Positions 45,656 to 54,794 of a DNA stretch of 64,000 bases are shown here, in pieces. The translations under genes were made by a program, and so were the position numbers. The stretch's first letter is position 1, and each line of letters starts with the position of its first letter. The DNA is from Neofusicoccum parvum (lineage: Eukaryota; Ascomycota; Dothideomycetes; Botryosphaeriales; Botryosphaeriaceae), in the NCBI GenBank assembly GCA_020912385.1, contig CP087206.1:2666001-2730000 (forward strand), read 5' to 3'. A model generated the notes under the pieces. It was not told the origin of the DNA. It ran no database searches and saw nothing but the letters and a program-made list of their open reading frames with translations.

Positions 45656-46522
45656 ATGAACACAAACTCCGGTCAAAAGCCCGCTCTGCAGCACCTGAAG
45701 CCAACGCCTCTCGGTCGACTCATGCCTCCAACGCCTCCCCCCGCGCGGAGCAAAGAGACTTCCGGCCACGAACACTCCACAGAACACATGCATGGCAATA
45801 GCTCCGATGAGATGTACGAAGAGGCGCACGAGATGGGGTATGGCGGATCGCACACGCAGAGCTGGACTTGGTCGTCCCCGCGTGCATTACAGGAAGACCT
45901 CTATATCGTGGCGAAGGTTTCGGTGGAGCGTCATTTCCGCGGTTACGACCGTGACCTTGTTGATGCTCTGAAGAGCTTGGAAAAGTGGTGCGCCCATGCG
46001 ACCAACATGAAGGTCGTCTCCATCAAGCTCGAGCAGCGGAGGATCCAAGAGAAGCAGCTCTACATGAGCCTGCGGGCTGAGGGTACCTCAAGCAAACCAT
46101 TCAACGGTCGGAAGCTTTCTGTCGGTCAGGGTGCCGTTCTCTGCTTCCATACTTTATGGTGCCAGGACTACAAGACCGACTGGCGTAGGCTTGCTCCATG
46201 GCCCAGCATCGCTGAGCAGAAGTGGGAGGGCGAGGACCGCGCTAGAACTAAGGTGGGCAGGTACTTTCCTCTGCCTCGCGAGCCAAGCAACGGCAGCGTT
46301 CCCTGGAACTACCTTCCCATCATCACCTCTTCACCATTCGATCAGATCTGGAAGGTTCCCACCGAGTTGGACATCCTCTATCCAATGGATCAGATCAACG
46401 CAGAAGTTGATGGGGAAAAGCATGCCCTCTTGAACCAGGATCTCCTTGATGCTATTGATCCTGGCTCGTACGACGTCTGGGGAAAGGATGATCTTCCACA
46501 GGATCCCCTCAGCGCTGTGTAG
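45656..46522 (+). CDS. Fungal orphan protein, intronless
   Basis: Single exon, 288 aa from the ATG at 45656 (the open frame upstream has no ATG). The first 80 aa are disordered and His/Ser/Pro-rich (MPPTPPPARS). A folded part follows, with SPRALQEDLYIVAKVSVERHF, LEKWCAHATNMKVVSIKLEQ, and the aromatic-rich FHTLWCQDYKTDWRRLAPWP and GSVPWNYLPIITSSPFDQIW. I recognise no family; even composition and mixed polarity suggest a real protein. The acidic C-terminus ends DDLPQDPLSAV. Cytosolic or nuclear by lack of signals. A continuation through an intron at the stop was not evident. Confidence 0.65.
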   Translation: MNTNSGQKPALQHLKPTPLGRLMPPTPPPARSKETSGHEHSTEHMHGNSSDEMYEEAHEMGYGGSHTQSWTWSSPRALQEDLYIVAKVSVERHFRGYDRDLVDALKSLEKWCAHATNMKVVSIKLEQRRIQEKQLYMSLRAEGTSSKPFNGRKLSVGQGAVLCFHTLWCQDYKTDWRRLAPWPSIAEQKWEGEDRARTKVGRYFPLPREPSNGSVPWNYLPIITSSPFDQIWKVPTELDILYPMDQINAEVDGEKHALLNQDLLDAIDPGSYDVWGKDDLPQDPLSAV

Positions 46523-47871
46523 GTGTTCCACATATCAATGCTTACAAGCCCTAACTTGATTTCAGGCAGGGAGACCCGACAAGCCGTCCTTCTCATTAGA
46601 CCACTGGCCCTCTATCTTCGACTACCCACACACATTCCCGTCCGCCGGCAGATACCTGCGGATCCCACCGTCCTGCGCTCTGATGATTTTACGACTAATG
46701 ACGAATGCCCTTCACAACTTCAACACCGACCAATGCAGCTACAGATTGAGAGGTATAATTTCTATTCTTGCTTCCCTAGTTTTACTTTCTTGGAAAGTAG
46801 ACGCTTCTCGTTTCTACCAATTCCGCCCCTCCATATTTACATACTCTCTCGGCCGTGCGCTTAAAGCAGCAGGACCTTTTCACATTTCCCCCATTCACGA
46901 TGGCACCTTCATCAGAAGCAGCAAACGCTCCGATGCCGTTGTTCTCAGCACGATCGACCGTTACTTTGATCTGTTCCCGCCCAACGAGCTGAATACGCTT
47001 GTTTCAATCAACCCCGGGCACATAATTATTGCGACGATACGGCCTTCGAGGATTACTAGGCTCCCAGCCATCCTAGTTCAATTTTACTTCCCCCTCGTAA
47101 AGTACATCGCGACCCATTTCAGGATATCAAGACTTCTCTGCGCTGGATGCAAATCACTTGCATCGCTTGAACTGGATATGATGCTCAACACCATATTCCT
47201 CTCATCATGGTTCATCAACTGAATCACCATTTCCTTTGCTGCTTTGTTTTTTGGTTCCTTTATATCTCCGGATGGCAAACCGCCTAAAACTTCCACAAGC
47301 ATTGGAAACTTCAGAAGCCTTCTCTGGCCAATACTGGGTTTTTGGAATTCCGTCTTTCTGGTCTTCATATGAGCATCAATGAAACGGCTCATCCCAGATA
47401 ATACCGGTTGTCCAGTATCGTCCCGGATAGTCCATGGAAAGGTGTATGGTCTCCAATGATCATACATCTACCTTTCGATTTTTCATCTACACATGAAACC
47501 CAGGCTATCCGGTCTTCCTTTCTCTTTCAATGAATGCATTTCCAGGCGTACATAGAATATTCTTGAACAGTCATGACCTTCCCAGAATACCAAGCAAACT
47601 TCAGATCATGCAAACTGATCACATTGACCTCTCTATATTTATTATGGTCCTTGCTCTCCCCGCTTTGAAACTGAACGCCTTACGGAACTTAAACAAATAC
47701 TCTTAAGGATACTTAAGCGTCTTTCGCCTTTTATTCTACTCATCAAAGTAATCAACAAGTAAGCTCAGCAAGGACTTTTTTATTAACCACCCTGTCGCTC
47801 AGTCCTACGGCCCCACCTCCGGGGCATGCCCAAGGGATTCCCCACTGATGTATATGATCCTTCACTCCGCC
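46523..47871. other. AT-rich intergenic region with a small orphan frame
   Basis: More AT-rich than its surroundings. Minus-strand frame 47084-47467 (127 aa, ATG start) contains FQKPSIGQRRLLKFPMLVEV and KNKAAKEMVIQLMNHDERN, protein-like but unrecognised; a plus-strand frame at 46683-47222 overlaps its end and is hydrophobic. Neither is well supported. Confidence 0.3.
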
Positions 47872-49746
47872 TCATCCGTCATCATCTTCCCAATATACAT
47901 CTGAGTCAACAACATCCCTCGCCGCAGCTATCTCCAATGCCGCCCAAGTTGCTGCCCGAACCGGTTGATCAACGTTGACCAGCCTACGCGGTTCGATCAA
48001 GGCATCCACTTCTTCAGGTTGTAAAGCCAGCGGTAGTGAGTTCATCAAATGGACGCCCTGCAGATGACGCCGAAGTGAATCAAGTGCTGGCTCCTCAGCC
48101 TGATCCGTCAAAGCTGCGTGCGATGAAGTAATATCAGTGGTAATAGATGAGCTGGTGTTGTCTGATGGTGATGGTAAGCTCTCAATTGATAACCGTTGGA
48201 GTGTGACCTGGTTTGTTGCAGCAGAAGACTGGAGCGGAATGGTAGATGAAGTTGATGGGGTTGAGGAACTTGGGAAGAGAGGCCGTGGGAGTAAGGGCCT
48301 TGAGGATGCTACTACTCCCGCTAAAGTTGGCGTCTCAGCGACCAGTGATAGCCCTCCCTCTGCCATTTGTGGTTCTGCATTGGACGTTTTTGTCTCTCCT
48401 AGTCCTCCGGAGCTTGCTTCTCCTTCCAGCAAGGCTGGAAGCGGCTTCCCGACACTTTCCGGAGTGTGATACTCACCTCTCACCATTTCTGTCACGGTCG
48501 CTCTGCAGCGAACGCGTGTCACCGGCGTGGCGGCCTCCACAACCAGCTCCAAACCGTGAGAGCTTCCAGATAACAATCTGCCCCCGCTAGTTCTTGAATG
48601 CCGATCCGTCTTGCTCTTAGCACTAGAAGAATCACTAACTCTACTCCCTTGTCGAGAAGAACCTGGCGACCTGTTTACCACCGTCAAGTGGCTCGCATAT
48701 TCCCACCTATTCTCCGGATTCCCCATGCAGTTCATTGAATTCCCATTCTCAGTACGCAAGGTCGACCAATTGGTCCCTTCTCGATGCATATCCGGGTAAT
48801 TTTGCAACGAGGGAAAGTCCCTACGGCAAAGAGCTGTATCTATCGGCAGTCTTTGGATCCGTTCAGCCTCTGCTCTATTGGTGGCGGCCTCCTCCCTAGC
48901 TCTTCTTCGAGCCTTTTCATCCCGACAGCGCTTGTTGCCGCAATCTCCTGGCACCATGCATGCATCCCAGGTCGGCTGCCAACCCGTTTCCGGCTCGAAA
49001 TCAGTCTTCACGCCAAACACCCGTCGTATCCGGATCTTCCAGTACCGCGAGTACATCTTGTAGGCCCAGCGGTGTTCATCGTAGCTCCACTGCACTCCTT
49101 CTTTCCAGCGTTTCCAGCTAGATCTAGCCATTCGATTTGGGCTTCGGAACCAACGCTGGCAACTGTGAAGCCAAGCCTTTCTCAACCAAGAACGACACAG
49201 ACGTAGAGGTGGCATCAAGGGAATATCCAGTTCCGGGTCAGGAAGCATTTCATGGTGACACGGCTGTACTCCCAAGGTATGTTGCGAACGTGAAGAGGGT
49301 TCGTAATGAGGATGGCCTAAGCTGGATTGGAGAGGCGAACTTGGAGAATGGCAAAAGATTGACTGGCTGGGCTCGAAGGAGTATGAGAGATGAGATTGAC
49401 TACAGGGGACGGATGGGCGGCGGCGGCGGCGAAGCCTCATTCCCACGCAAGGAGAAGGGCACATCGAGGGATCTATTTCATAAGGATCCTCGCAGGTCAT
49501 ATCCTCTTTCAAGTAGGATAGGTGGAGGTCTGTAGGTCGGGTCTGCTGCGCTTGTTTTCTGTGCTTCGCCGTTTGCGGAGAATTCTTTGAGGCTGTAAGG
49601 GTTTTTCTTCGTCTAACAAGAACTGAGAAGTAGTACTTGTAGAGTTCAAGGACAGAGTGCTTTTTTATTGGGATTTGGGAGTGCCAAGCAATGTTGGGGC
49701 CTTCGCTTGCCGCCCGATGTTTCTGCAGAAGCCAGTTCTGTCTCAT
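47872..49746 (-). CDS. Uncharacterised fungal protein, intronless
   Basis: Open frame of 624 aa from the ATG at 49746; a second candidate start at 49500 (MTCEDPYEIDPSM) would give 542 aa and seems more natural, since the first 80 aa look unstructured and the usual acidic start follows. The middle has a conserved-looking Trp/Arg-rich block (LRLCRSWLRKAWLHSCQRWF, then WSYDEHRWAYKMYSRYWKIR) and DACMVPGDCGNKRCRDEKARRR; the rest is Ser/Thr-rich with an acidic C-terminus. No known domain. The four Cys near DACMVPGDCGNKRC could bind metal, but spacing matches no family I know. Nuclear or cytosolic location is inferred. Confidence 0.6.
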   Translation of the reverse strand: MRQNWLLQKHRAASEGPNIAWHSQIPIKKHSVLELYKYYFSVLVRRRKTLTASKNSPQTAKHRKQAQQTRPTDLHLSYLKEDMTCEDPYEIDPSMCPSPCVGMRLRRRRRPSVPCSQSHLSYSFEPSQSIFCHSPSSPLQSSLGHPHYEPSSRSQHTLGVQPCHHEMLPDPELDIPLMPPLRLCRSWLRKAWLHSCQRWFRSPNRMARSSWKRWKEGVQWSYDEHRWAYKMYSRYWKIRIRRVFGVKTDFEPETGWQPTWDACMVPGDCGNKRCRDEKARRRAREEAATNRAEAERIQRLPIDTALCRRDFPSLQNYPDMHREGTNWSTLRTENGNSMNCMGNPENRWEYASHLTVVNRSPGSSRQGSRVSDSSSAKSKTDRHSRTSGGRLLSGSSHGLELVVEAATPVTRVRCRATVTEMVRGEYHTPESVGKPLPALLEGEASSGGLGETKTSNAEPQMAEGGLSLVAETPTLAGVVASSRPLLPRPLFPSSSTPSTSSTIPLQSSAATNQVTLQRLSIESLPSPSDNTSSSITTDITSSHAALTDQAEEPALDSLRRHLQGVHLMNSLPLALQPEEVDALIEPRRLVNVDQPVRAATWAALEIAAARDVVDSDVYWEDDDG

Positions 49747-49876
49747 ACTCGGAAGTCATGGCGATGAAACGGAGGAACAATCTGATTGTTCGGCTGGTCG
49801 TAGACTCGATCTGTCTTCGTCGCTGACAAGTTTCGTAATTATCGAGAGCGAATTTCGAGTGTTGAACCATCAGGTC

Positions 49877-50575
49877 TCAAACCACTTCCGTGTCGAAGTC
49901 GAAGTCACTCCCTCCATGTGAAATGAGAATTGGAGATCCGGCCCCGAAAGCCACCATATCAGCAAGCGCTGATTGCGCGAACTGGCTTTCTATCTCATCA
50001 GAAGTCTGGGCCTCCTCAGGCGGCGCAACGCCATCTGGAATTCTATCCATCCAATGCCAGACTGGAGACCAGCTCAAAGCCTGCACGACCTCCATGCGGC
50101 TCATTGGGCAGCCGTTGAAGTAAGTGATGGGGAAGTAGGAACCAGATGGCGGGATGACGGCATCGCATGGATTGGCCTCGCCGTTAGAAAGAACATAGTA
50201 GCGGTCGCCAGATCGATGCCCCAGCTCACGACGATAAAGAAAGAGCTCGTAAATGCGGTTCTCGGTAGCCAGCGGAACATAAGCATGGACATCGACGACA
50301 GGCTGATCATAATTTATCGCCCAAGTGTGCGCCATGCTCGTGTGCAGAACACGCGTGTCGAAGGTGTGGACATCCAATCCGGGGTCAAGAGCCTCATGAA
50401 TGTAGAAATTCAGTGGAGCAGGAGGCACTCGTGCATGGAGGTGCCAGGTGATGCGAGCATTGCGATGCTCGGCTGGGCGAAAGCCCTTGTGGCCTGTCCA
50501 CCTACCGCTGTCGAAGAATATGCTGAACACCTCGAACTCACCTTCGTCGCCTGGACCGAGGCTGAATTGAGCCAT
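49877..50575 (-). CDS. Uncharacterised protein, intronless
   Basis: Single exon, 232 aa from the ATG at 50575. It reads as a folded protein, with HRNARITWHLHARVPPAPLN, LHTSMAHTWAINYDQPVVDV and YFPITYFNGCPMSRMEVVQA, and an acidic end (SDFDFDTEVV). No signal peptide, helix bundle or motif recognised. It lies head-to-tail with the preceding minus-strand orphan, 130 bp away. An additional upstream exon is possible; none could be supported. Confidence 0.6.
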   Translation of the reverse strand: MAQFSLGPGDEGEFEVFSIFFDSGRWTGHKGFRPAEHRNARITWHLHARVPPAPLNFYIHEALDPGLDVHTFDTRVLHTSMAHTWAINYDQPVVDVHAYVPLATENRIYELFLYRRELGHRSGDRYYVLSNGEANPCDAVIPPSGSYFPITYFNGCPMSRMEVVQALSWSPVWHWMDRIPDGVAPPEEAQTSDEIESQFAQSALADMVAFGAGSPILISHGGSDFDFDTEVV

Positions 50576-51554
50576 CCTGGGCGTGAGTTGGAAAGATGTC
50601 GAGGATCTAGAAGGGCAGTGTTGCTGTTGAGAGTGAGCAAATTAATAGTTGTGAGGCTTGTCACTGTTCGCAGAGAAAGCTAAGATCATATGTGAACAAT
50701 GGCAACGCGCGTATGCAGCAGGAAAGCTGCAGCAGTCGCGCTTGACGGTTTCACCAAGACTTACTCTACCGTCAATGTCAGTCGCAAGGCCCAGGACTCT
50801 GTGTTCGTTTCGCAAGATGAGGCTTTGTTGGCGTACGGGAAATTCAAAGAAGCAATTCCTAGCTTCGTAGTGCACTTTACGGTAGGTGATAGCGTACGCC
50901 CCTGCCCAGAGAAGGCAGGACAGAGAAGAAGCCATGCTGGCGAAGAGACGTGGCCAATTCGCGGGCATTGCAAGAAGTTCATCATGGGCAGTCGGAGCAT
51001 TCGTCCAGACGCAAAGGTGCAGCGAAAGAAACGGCAACGAAATCCAGATGAGTGGTTCCAAAGAGCGAGCAAGCACGAGCACAGCAAGAACAAAGGAGCC
51101 GGACGACGGCAGACGGCGCACGGCGCGTGGTGGCGTGAGCTGGCGGATGAGACTCGGGCGGTGGGCCACTTGCGTCTGAAGCGCGACGGGTTCGAGAGCC
51201 AGCCACGTGGGCGCCAGGTGAGTCGGAGCGGTGATCGGGACGCAGCAGCAGGTCGCGGGGTCTTGGGCACGTCGGGGGAGCAGGTCGCGCGCGGTGGCCT
51301 TGGATCCCTGGATGGAGATGGAGCGAGACAGCGCTCGGGCCGCGTCGGCTCGCGTGCGCCGTGCTCCGAGTTGGGGCTAGCGCACTTGGGCTTTCTTCAT
51401 CTTGCTTCTGGTCGCAACACCACCCAGCGCCAACCTCCTCCAACCCGACCCGAGCTCGACCTCGCGCGAGCCTCCTCTCACCCAAGCCCCGCGCCGTCCT
51501 CGACTCCGACAGGCGCTGAACACTCCCGACCGTCGCGCACCCCGACAGCTCACA
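50576..51554. promoter_or_regulatory. Divergent region before the KH-domain gene
   Basis: Upstream DNA of the orphan gene (minus) and of the KH-domain gene (plus). Pyrimidine-rich on the plus strand in the last 150 bp. Minus-strand frames here begin with GTG and are not convincing. Confidence 0.4.
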
Positions 51555-53514
51555 ATGGCCGCCCAGCCCGACATCTCGCAGATTCTGGCCGCCTTGGGTA
51601 CGCTGCGCTCTCACTGCACTCCAGTCGCTCAATTTTACCTTCTAACCACGCCTGTCGGTACAGCTGCTACCCAGCGCCCGGCCAGCACCCCGTCGCAGAA
51701 TCCCCACCAGCCGCCGCCGCAGCCACAACCACCGCAAGCGCCGCAGAGCCTACCTCCAGGTTATCCGGGCTCCTACGTCACCCCGACGCCGCCCCAGAGC
51801 ATGGCGCCCTACGGCCTTCCCCAGCCCACGAACTCCGGCAGCGTCGATTTGAGCGCCATAAAGCCCGTTAGCACCGGTTCTGTCAGCATCGCCGACGCGC
51901 TCGCAAAGGCGCGCAACATTGCAGCTGAGAAGGGTCTGCAACCCTATGAGGGTAGGTCGAGCGCAGGTGAGCTGAGCCAGTTTGGCCTGCGTTTCTTACT
52001 TACTGACGCCGCGTGCCCACCCACAGCCCCCCTTCGCGAGGATCCTAGGCTAGCCGGACGTCCCTACCGCCGCTCGCGATCACGCTCACGCTCTCCTCCG
52101 CGTCGCGACAACTTCCGCGACAACTACAACCCGTACCGCGACGAGAGACGCGATGACCGCCGCTACGGTCGCGATAGGTCGCGTTCGCCTCCTGCCCGCG
52201 GCCGCGAAACATTCTCTCCCCAGCGCGCCTACGCTGGCCGTGAGAGGTCTCCTCCCGACAGTGAAACCATCACCATCGAGTCCTCGCTGGTCGGCCTCGT
52301 CATCGGCCGCCAAGGCGAGAATCTTCGTCGCATCGAGCAGGATACCGGAACCAGAATCCAGTTTGTCACCGGCCCCGAAGCTGGCGGTCCACAGCGCCAG
52401 TGCAGAATTACCGGCCCGATGCGCTCCCGCATGGATGCCAAGAGGGAGATCTACCGCATCATCGACGAGAACGGCGGTCAAGGCGCAAGGGACGCAACGC
52501 AGAGAGGAGGAGCTGGAGGAGCTGGAGCAGCTGCACCAGCTGGCGGGAACAGGCAGCAAAGAGGCAACCAGCCCGTGCTTCGCGACGGCGAAAACAGCGT
52601 TCAGATCATGGTGCCTGACAGGACTGTGGGTTTGATCATCGGTCGGCAGGGTGAAACAATCCGAGACCTCCAGGAGAGAAGTGGTTGCCACGTGAACATT
52701 GTCGGGGAGAACAAGAGTGTCAACGGCTTGCGCCCAGTCAACCTTATTGGCAGCAGGGAAGCTGCTACTCGTGCTAAAGAGCTCATTATGGAGATCGTCG
52801 AGAGCGATACTCGCCCGTCGGGGCCTCCGGCCAAGGACCACAACCGTGGTGGCGGCTTCGACCCGTCAGGGCCCGGTAAGATTAACGATACCATTGTCGT
52901 GCCGTCGGAAGCAGTCGGCATGATCATTGGCAAAGGTTCGTCGTGTTTCTCTTGTGTGGCGTTCATCAGCCGTTTCTAACTAAGCTGCGCAGGTGGTGAG
53001 ACTATCAAGGAGATGCAGAACTCGACGGGGTGCAAGATCAACGTTTCCCAAGCATCCGGAGCTGATATTGAACGTGAAATCGGCCTTGTGGGAACCCGCC
53101 AAGCTATTGAAGATGCCAAGCGGGCGATCTGGGATAAGGTTGACACAGTGGTAAGTGGCGGCACAACCCTCCCGAGCATGTGACAGTTCTGACCGGTGGC
53201 AGCGTGAAAAGAACGGAGGAATAGGCAGTCGAGGTGGCGGTGGCCGTGGCCGTGACAACGATCCGTATAATGAGCGCTACTCACAACCGCAGCAACAACA
53301 GCCGTATGCTGGGCAGCAGGCGACAGGCATGCCACAGCAGCAAGCTGCCGCGCCTGGGGGCGATGCTGCCGCAGCGGGTGGAGCTGACCCGTACGCCATG
53401 TATGGCGGATACCAGAACTACATGGCCATGTGGTATGCGGCGCTGGCTCAACAACAGCAGGGCCAGCCAGGACAGCCAGGACAGACGCCGGGCCAACAGC
53501 CTCCTGGAGCATAG
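51555..53514 (+). CDS. Triple-KH-domain RNA-binding protein (FUBP/PCBP-like)
   Basis: Five exons, 51555-51597, 51664-51951, 52027-52935, 52993-53150 and 53203-53514, give 569 aa. After a Pro/Gln-rich start comes an Arg/Ser stretch (RRSRSRSRSPPRR) typical of splicing factors, then three KH domains with GxxG loops: GLVIGRQGENLRRIEQ, GLIIGRQGETIRDLQE and GMIIGKGGETIKEMQN, the last split by intron 3. The C-terminus is Gly/Gln-rich (AQQQQGQPGQPGQTP) and includes YAMYGGYQNYMAMWYAAL, resembling the Tyr/Trp tail motif of animal FUBP. It binds single-stranded RNA or DNA; a role in splicing or mRNA fate is inferred. All three loops are intact. Confidence 0.92.
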
Positions 53515-54417
53515 ACGATCAGCGTGACGTCGTGAAGGCCGTGACACCGATGCTTCTCAGCGATGATGCGATGCGCCTGGCACCCGACTACTGCTTGCAT
53601 GCATGCTTGACGATGGCTGATGCTCTCTGCTGCTTACTCATGGCTTGCTTCCTGGACCCTTTTTTTCCGACAGCCGTTGCTCTCTGCTTACCTCTACACT
53701 CGCCTGCAAGCACCTGATACGCCCGGCTCGGGTGCCTCTGTGCAAACATGCTTGATCTGCCCAGAGTTGGACGGACGTCAGACTTGCAATGGCTATGCGA
53801 TGACCCACTATACCCCGATACTCACTGGATGGTTTCAGTCAGGCGTCTTTTGGTAGCGCTCTTGACCCATGATCTCTTCTTATCGGACGTGCTCGGCGTG
53901 GTCTTCTCGCCGAATCAGGGGCCCGCTCTACCAGTAAAGCCTCGACTTGGGCAGGAGCCAAAGCTCCGTCTACTTCCAATCTTCTCCCTCCAGTGCGTGC
54001 TGGACCCTCCCGGAAAAAAAGTTTTATTAAGTCTGCATTAATCGACTCTTTGTTCTTTTGGAAACGATCAACGTCTGGGGCTTGATTTTCGAGCGGACGC
54101 GGAATGCGTTGCGGCTGGGGCATTAATGGGACGGTGACGGCGTGCGACTTCTCTTCGTGGTTGCAGGACCCCTCCTTGTACTGGTAGTTCCCCCGTTCTT
54201 CATCCACAGCACACCCACCGAATACAACAAGAATGGCTTCCCCCGCTCCGTGGGTCTGCAAAGCATGTGAGTGATCTGCTGCCGGGAGCTCGCGCAGGCC
54301 CAATCAGGGCGGTGTGGTCTCGGCTGACTGCTGGGCGCGGGCAGTCACGTGGGCTTCCCCGGCAATTGGATCTGGCCGGCGGCGCTCACTAGGGTCCCGC
54401 CTGGTTCGCCCCACCAT
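53515..54417. other. 3' flank of the KH gene and intergenic DNA
   Basis: Short frames only. A possible first exon begins at 54233 (MASPAPWVCKAC) ending at a good GTGAGT donor, but no second exon could be assigned. A CACGTG lies at 54346-54351. Confidence 0.35.
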
Positions 54418-54431
54418 TCGGACGTCGCCGC
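54418..54431 (+). promoter_or_regulatory. Near-match to a UaY binding site
   Basis: TCGG-N6-CCGC, one base away from TCGG-N6-CCGA, the site reported for the Aspergillus purine-pathway activator UaY. It lies about 365 bp before the xanthine dehydrogenase ATG. Confidence 0.3.
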
Positions 54432-54491
54432 CCAGCGCGCATGCAGCAGCTCCATCCGCAAGCTGCACGGTTCGCAACCGGCCGCCCCTCT

Positions 54492-54497
54492 AGATAA
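54492..54497 (+). promoter_or_regulatory. GATA site upstream of xanthine dehydrogenase
   Basis: AGATAA fits HGATAR, the core recognised by AreA-type GATA factors, about 300 bp before the ATG. Confidence 0.35.
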
Positions 54498-54699
54498 GAC
54501 CATGTGCCGATAGCACTTTTCCAACCGGCGCGCTCCTTCTGGCTGGCTTTCGAAATCTTCGCCTCGCCCTTTCCCTTCGCTTTCCTCACATGCGCGGCGC
54601 CTCCTCCGCCGTTCCCTGTTGATTCCCGTCCGTACCTCTTCGTTTCGCCTCCTCCTTCCGGCAGTCCAGCTGCCAGCTAGCGGCGCTTCATCCCTCTTG

Positions 54700-54705
54700 T
54701 TATCT
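54700..54705 (-). promoter_or_regulatory. Second GATA site upstream of xanthine dehydrogenase
   Basis: TTATCT, the reverse of AGATAA, 90 bp before the ATG and opposite in direction to the site at 54492. Confidence 0.35.
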
Positions 54706-54794
54706 AGCACCCCGAGCCCTAGCTAGCAAAAACCAATCCAGACAAATCCGCTCTCCGTCTCGTCTCTCGCCGTCAGAAAACGCAATCCACCGCA

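Noticed and set aside
52086..52841. 251-codon minus-strand frame
   Set aside because: Antisense to the KH domains; the sense strand has clear GxxG motifs.
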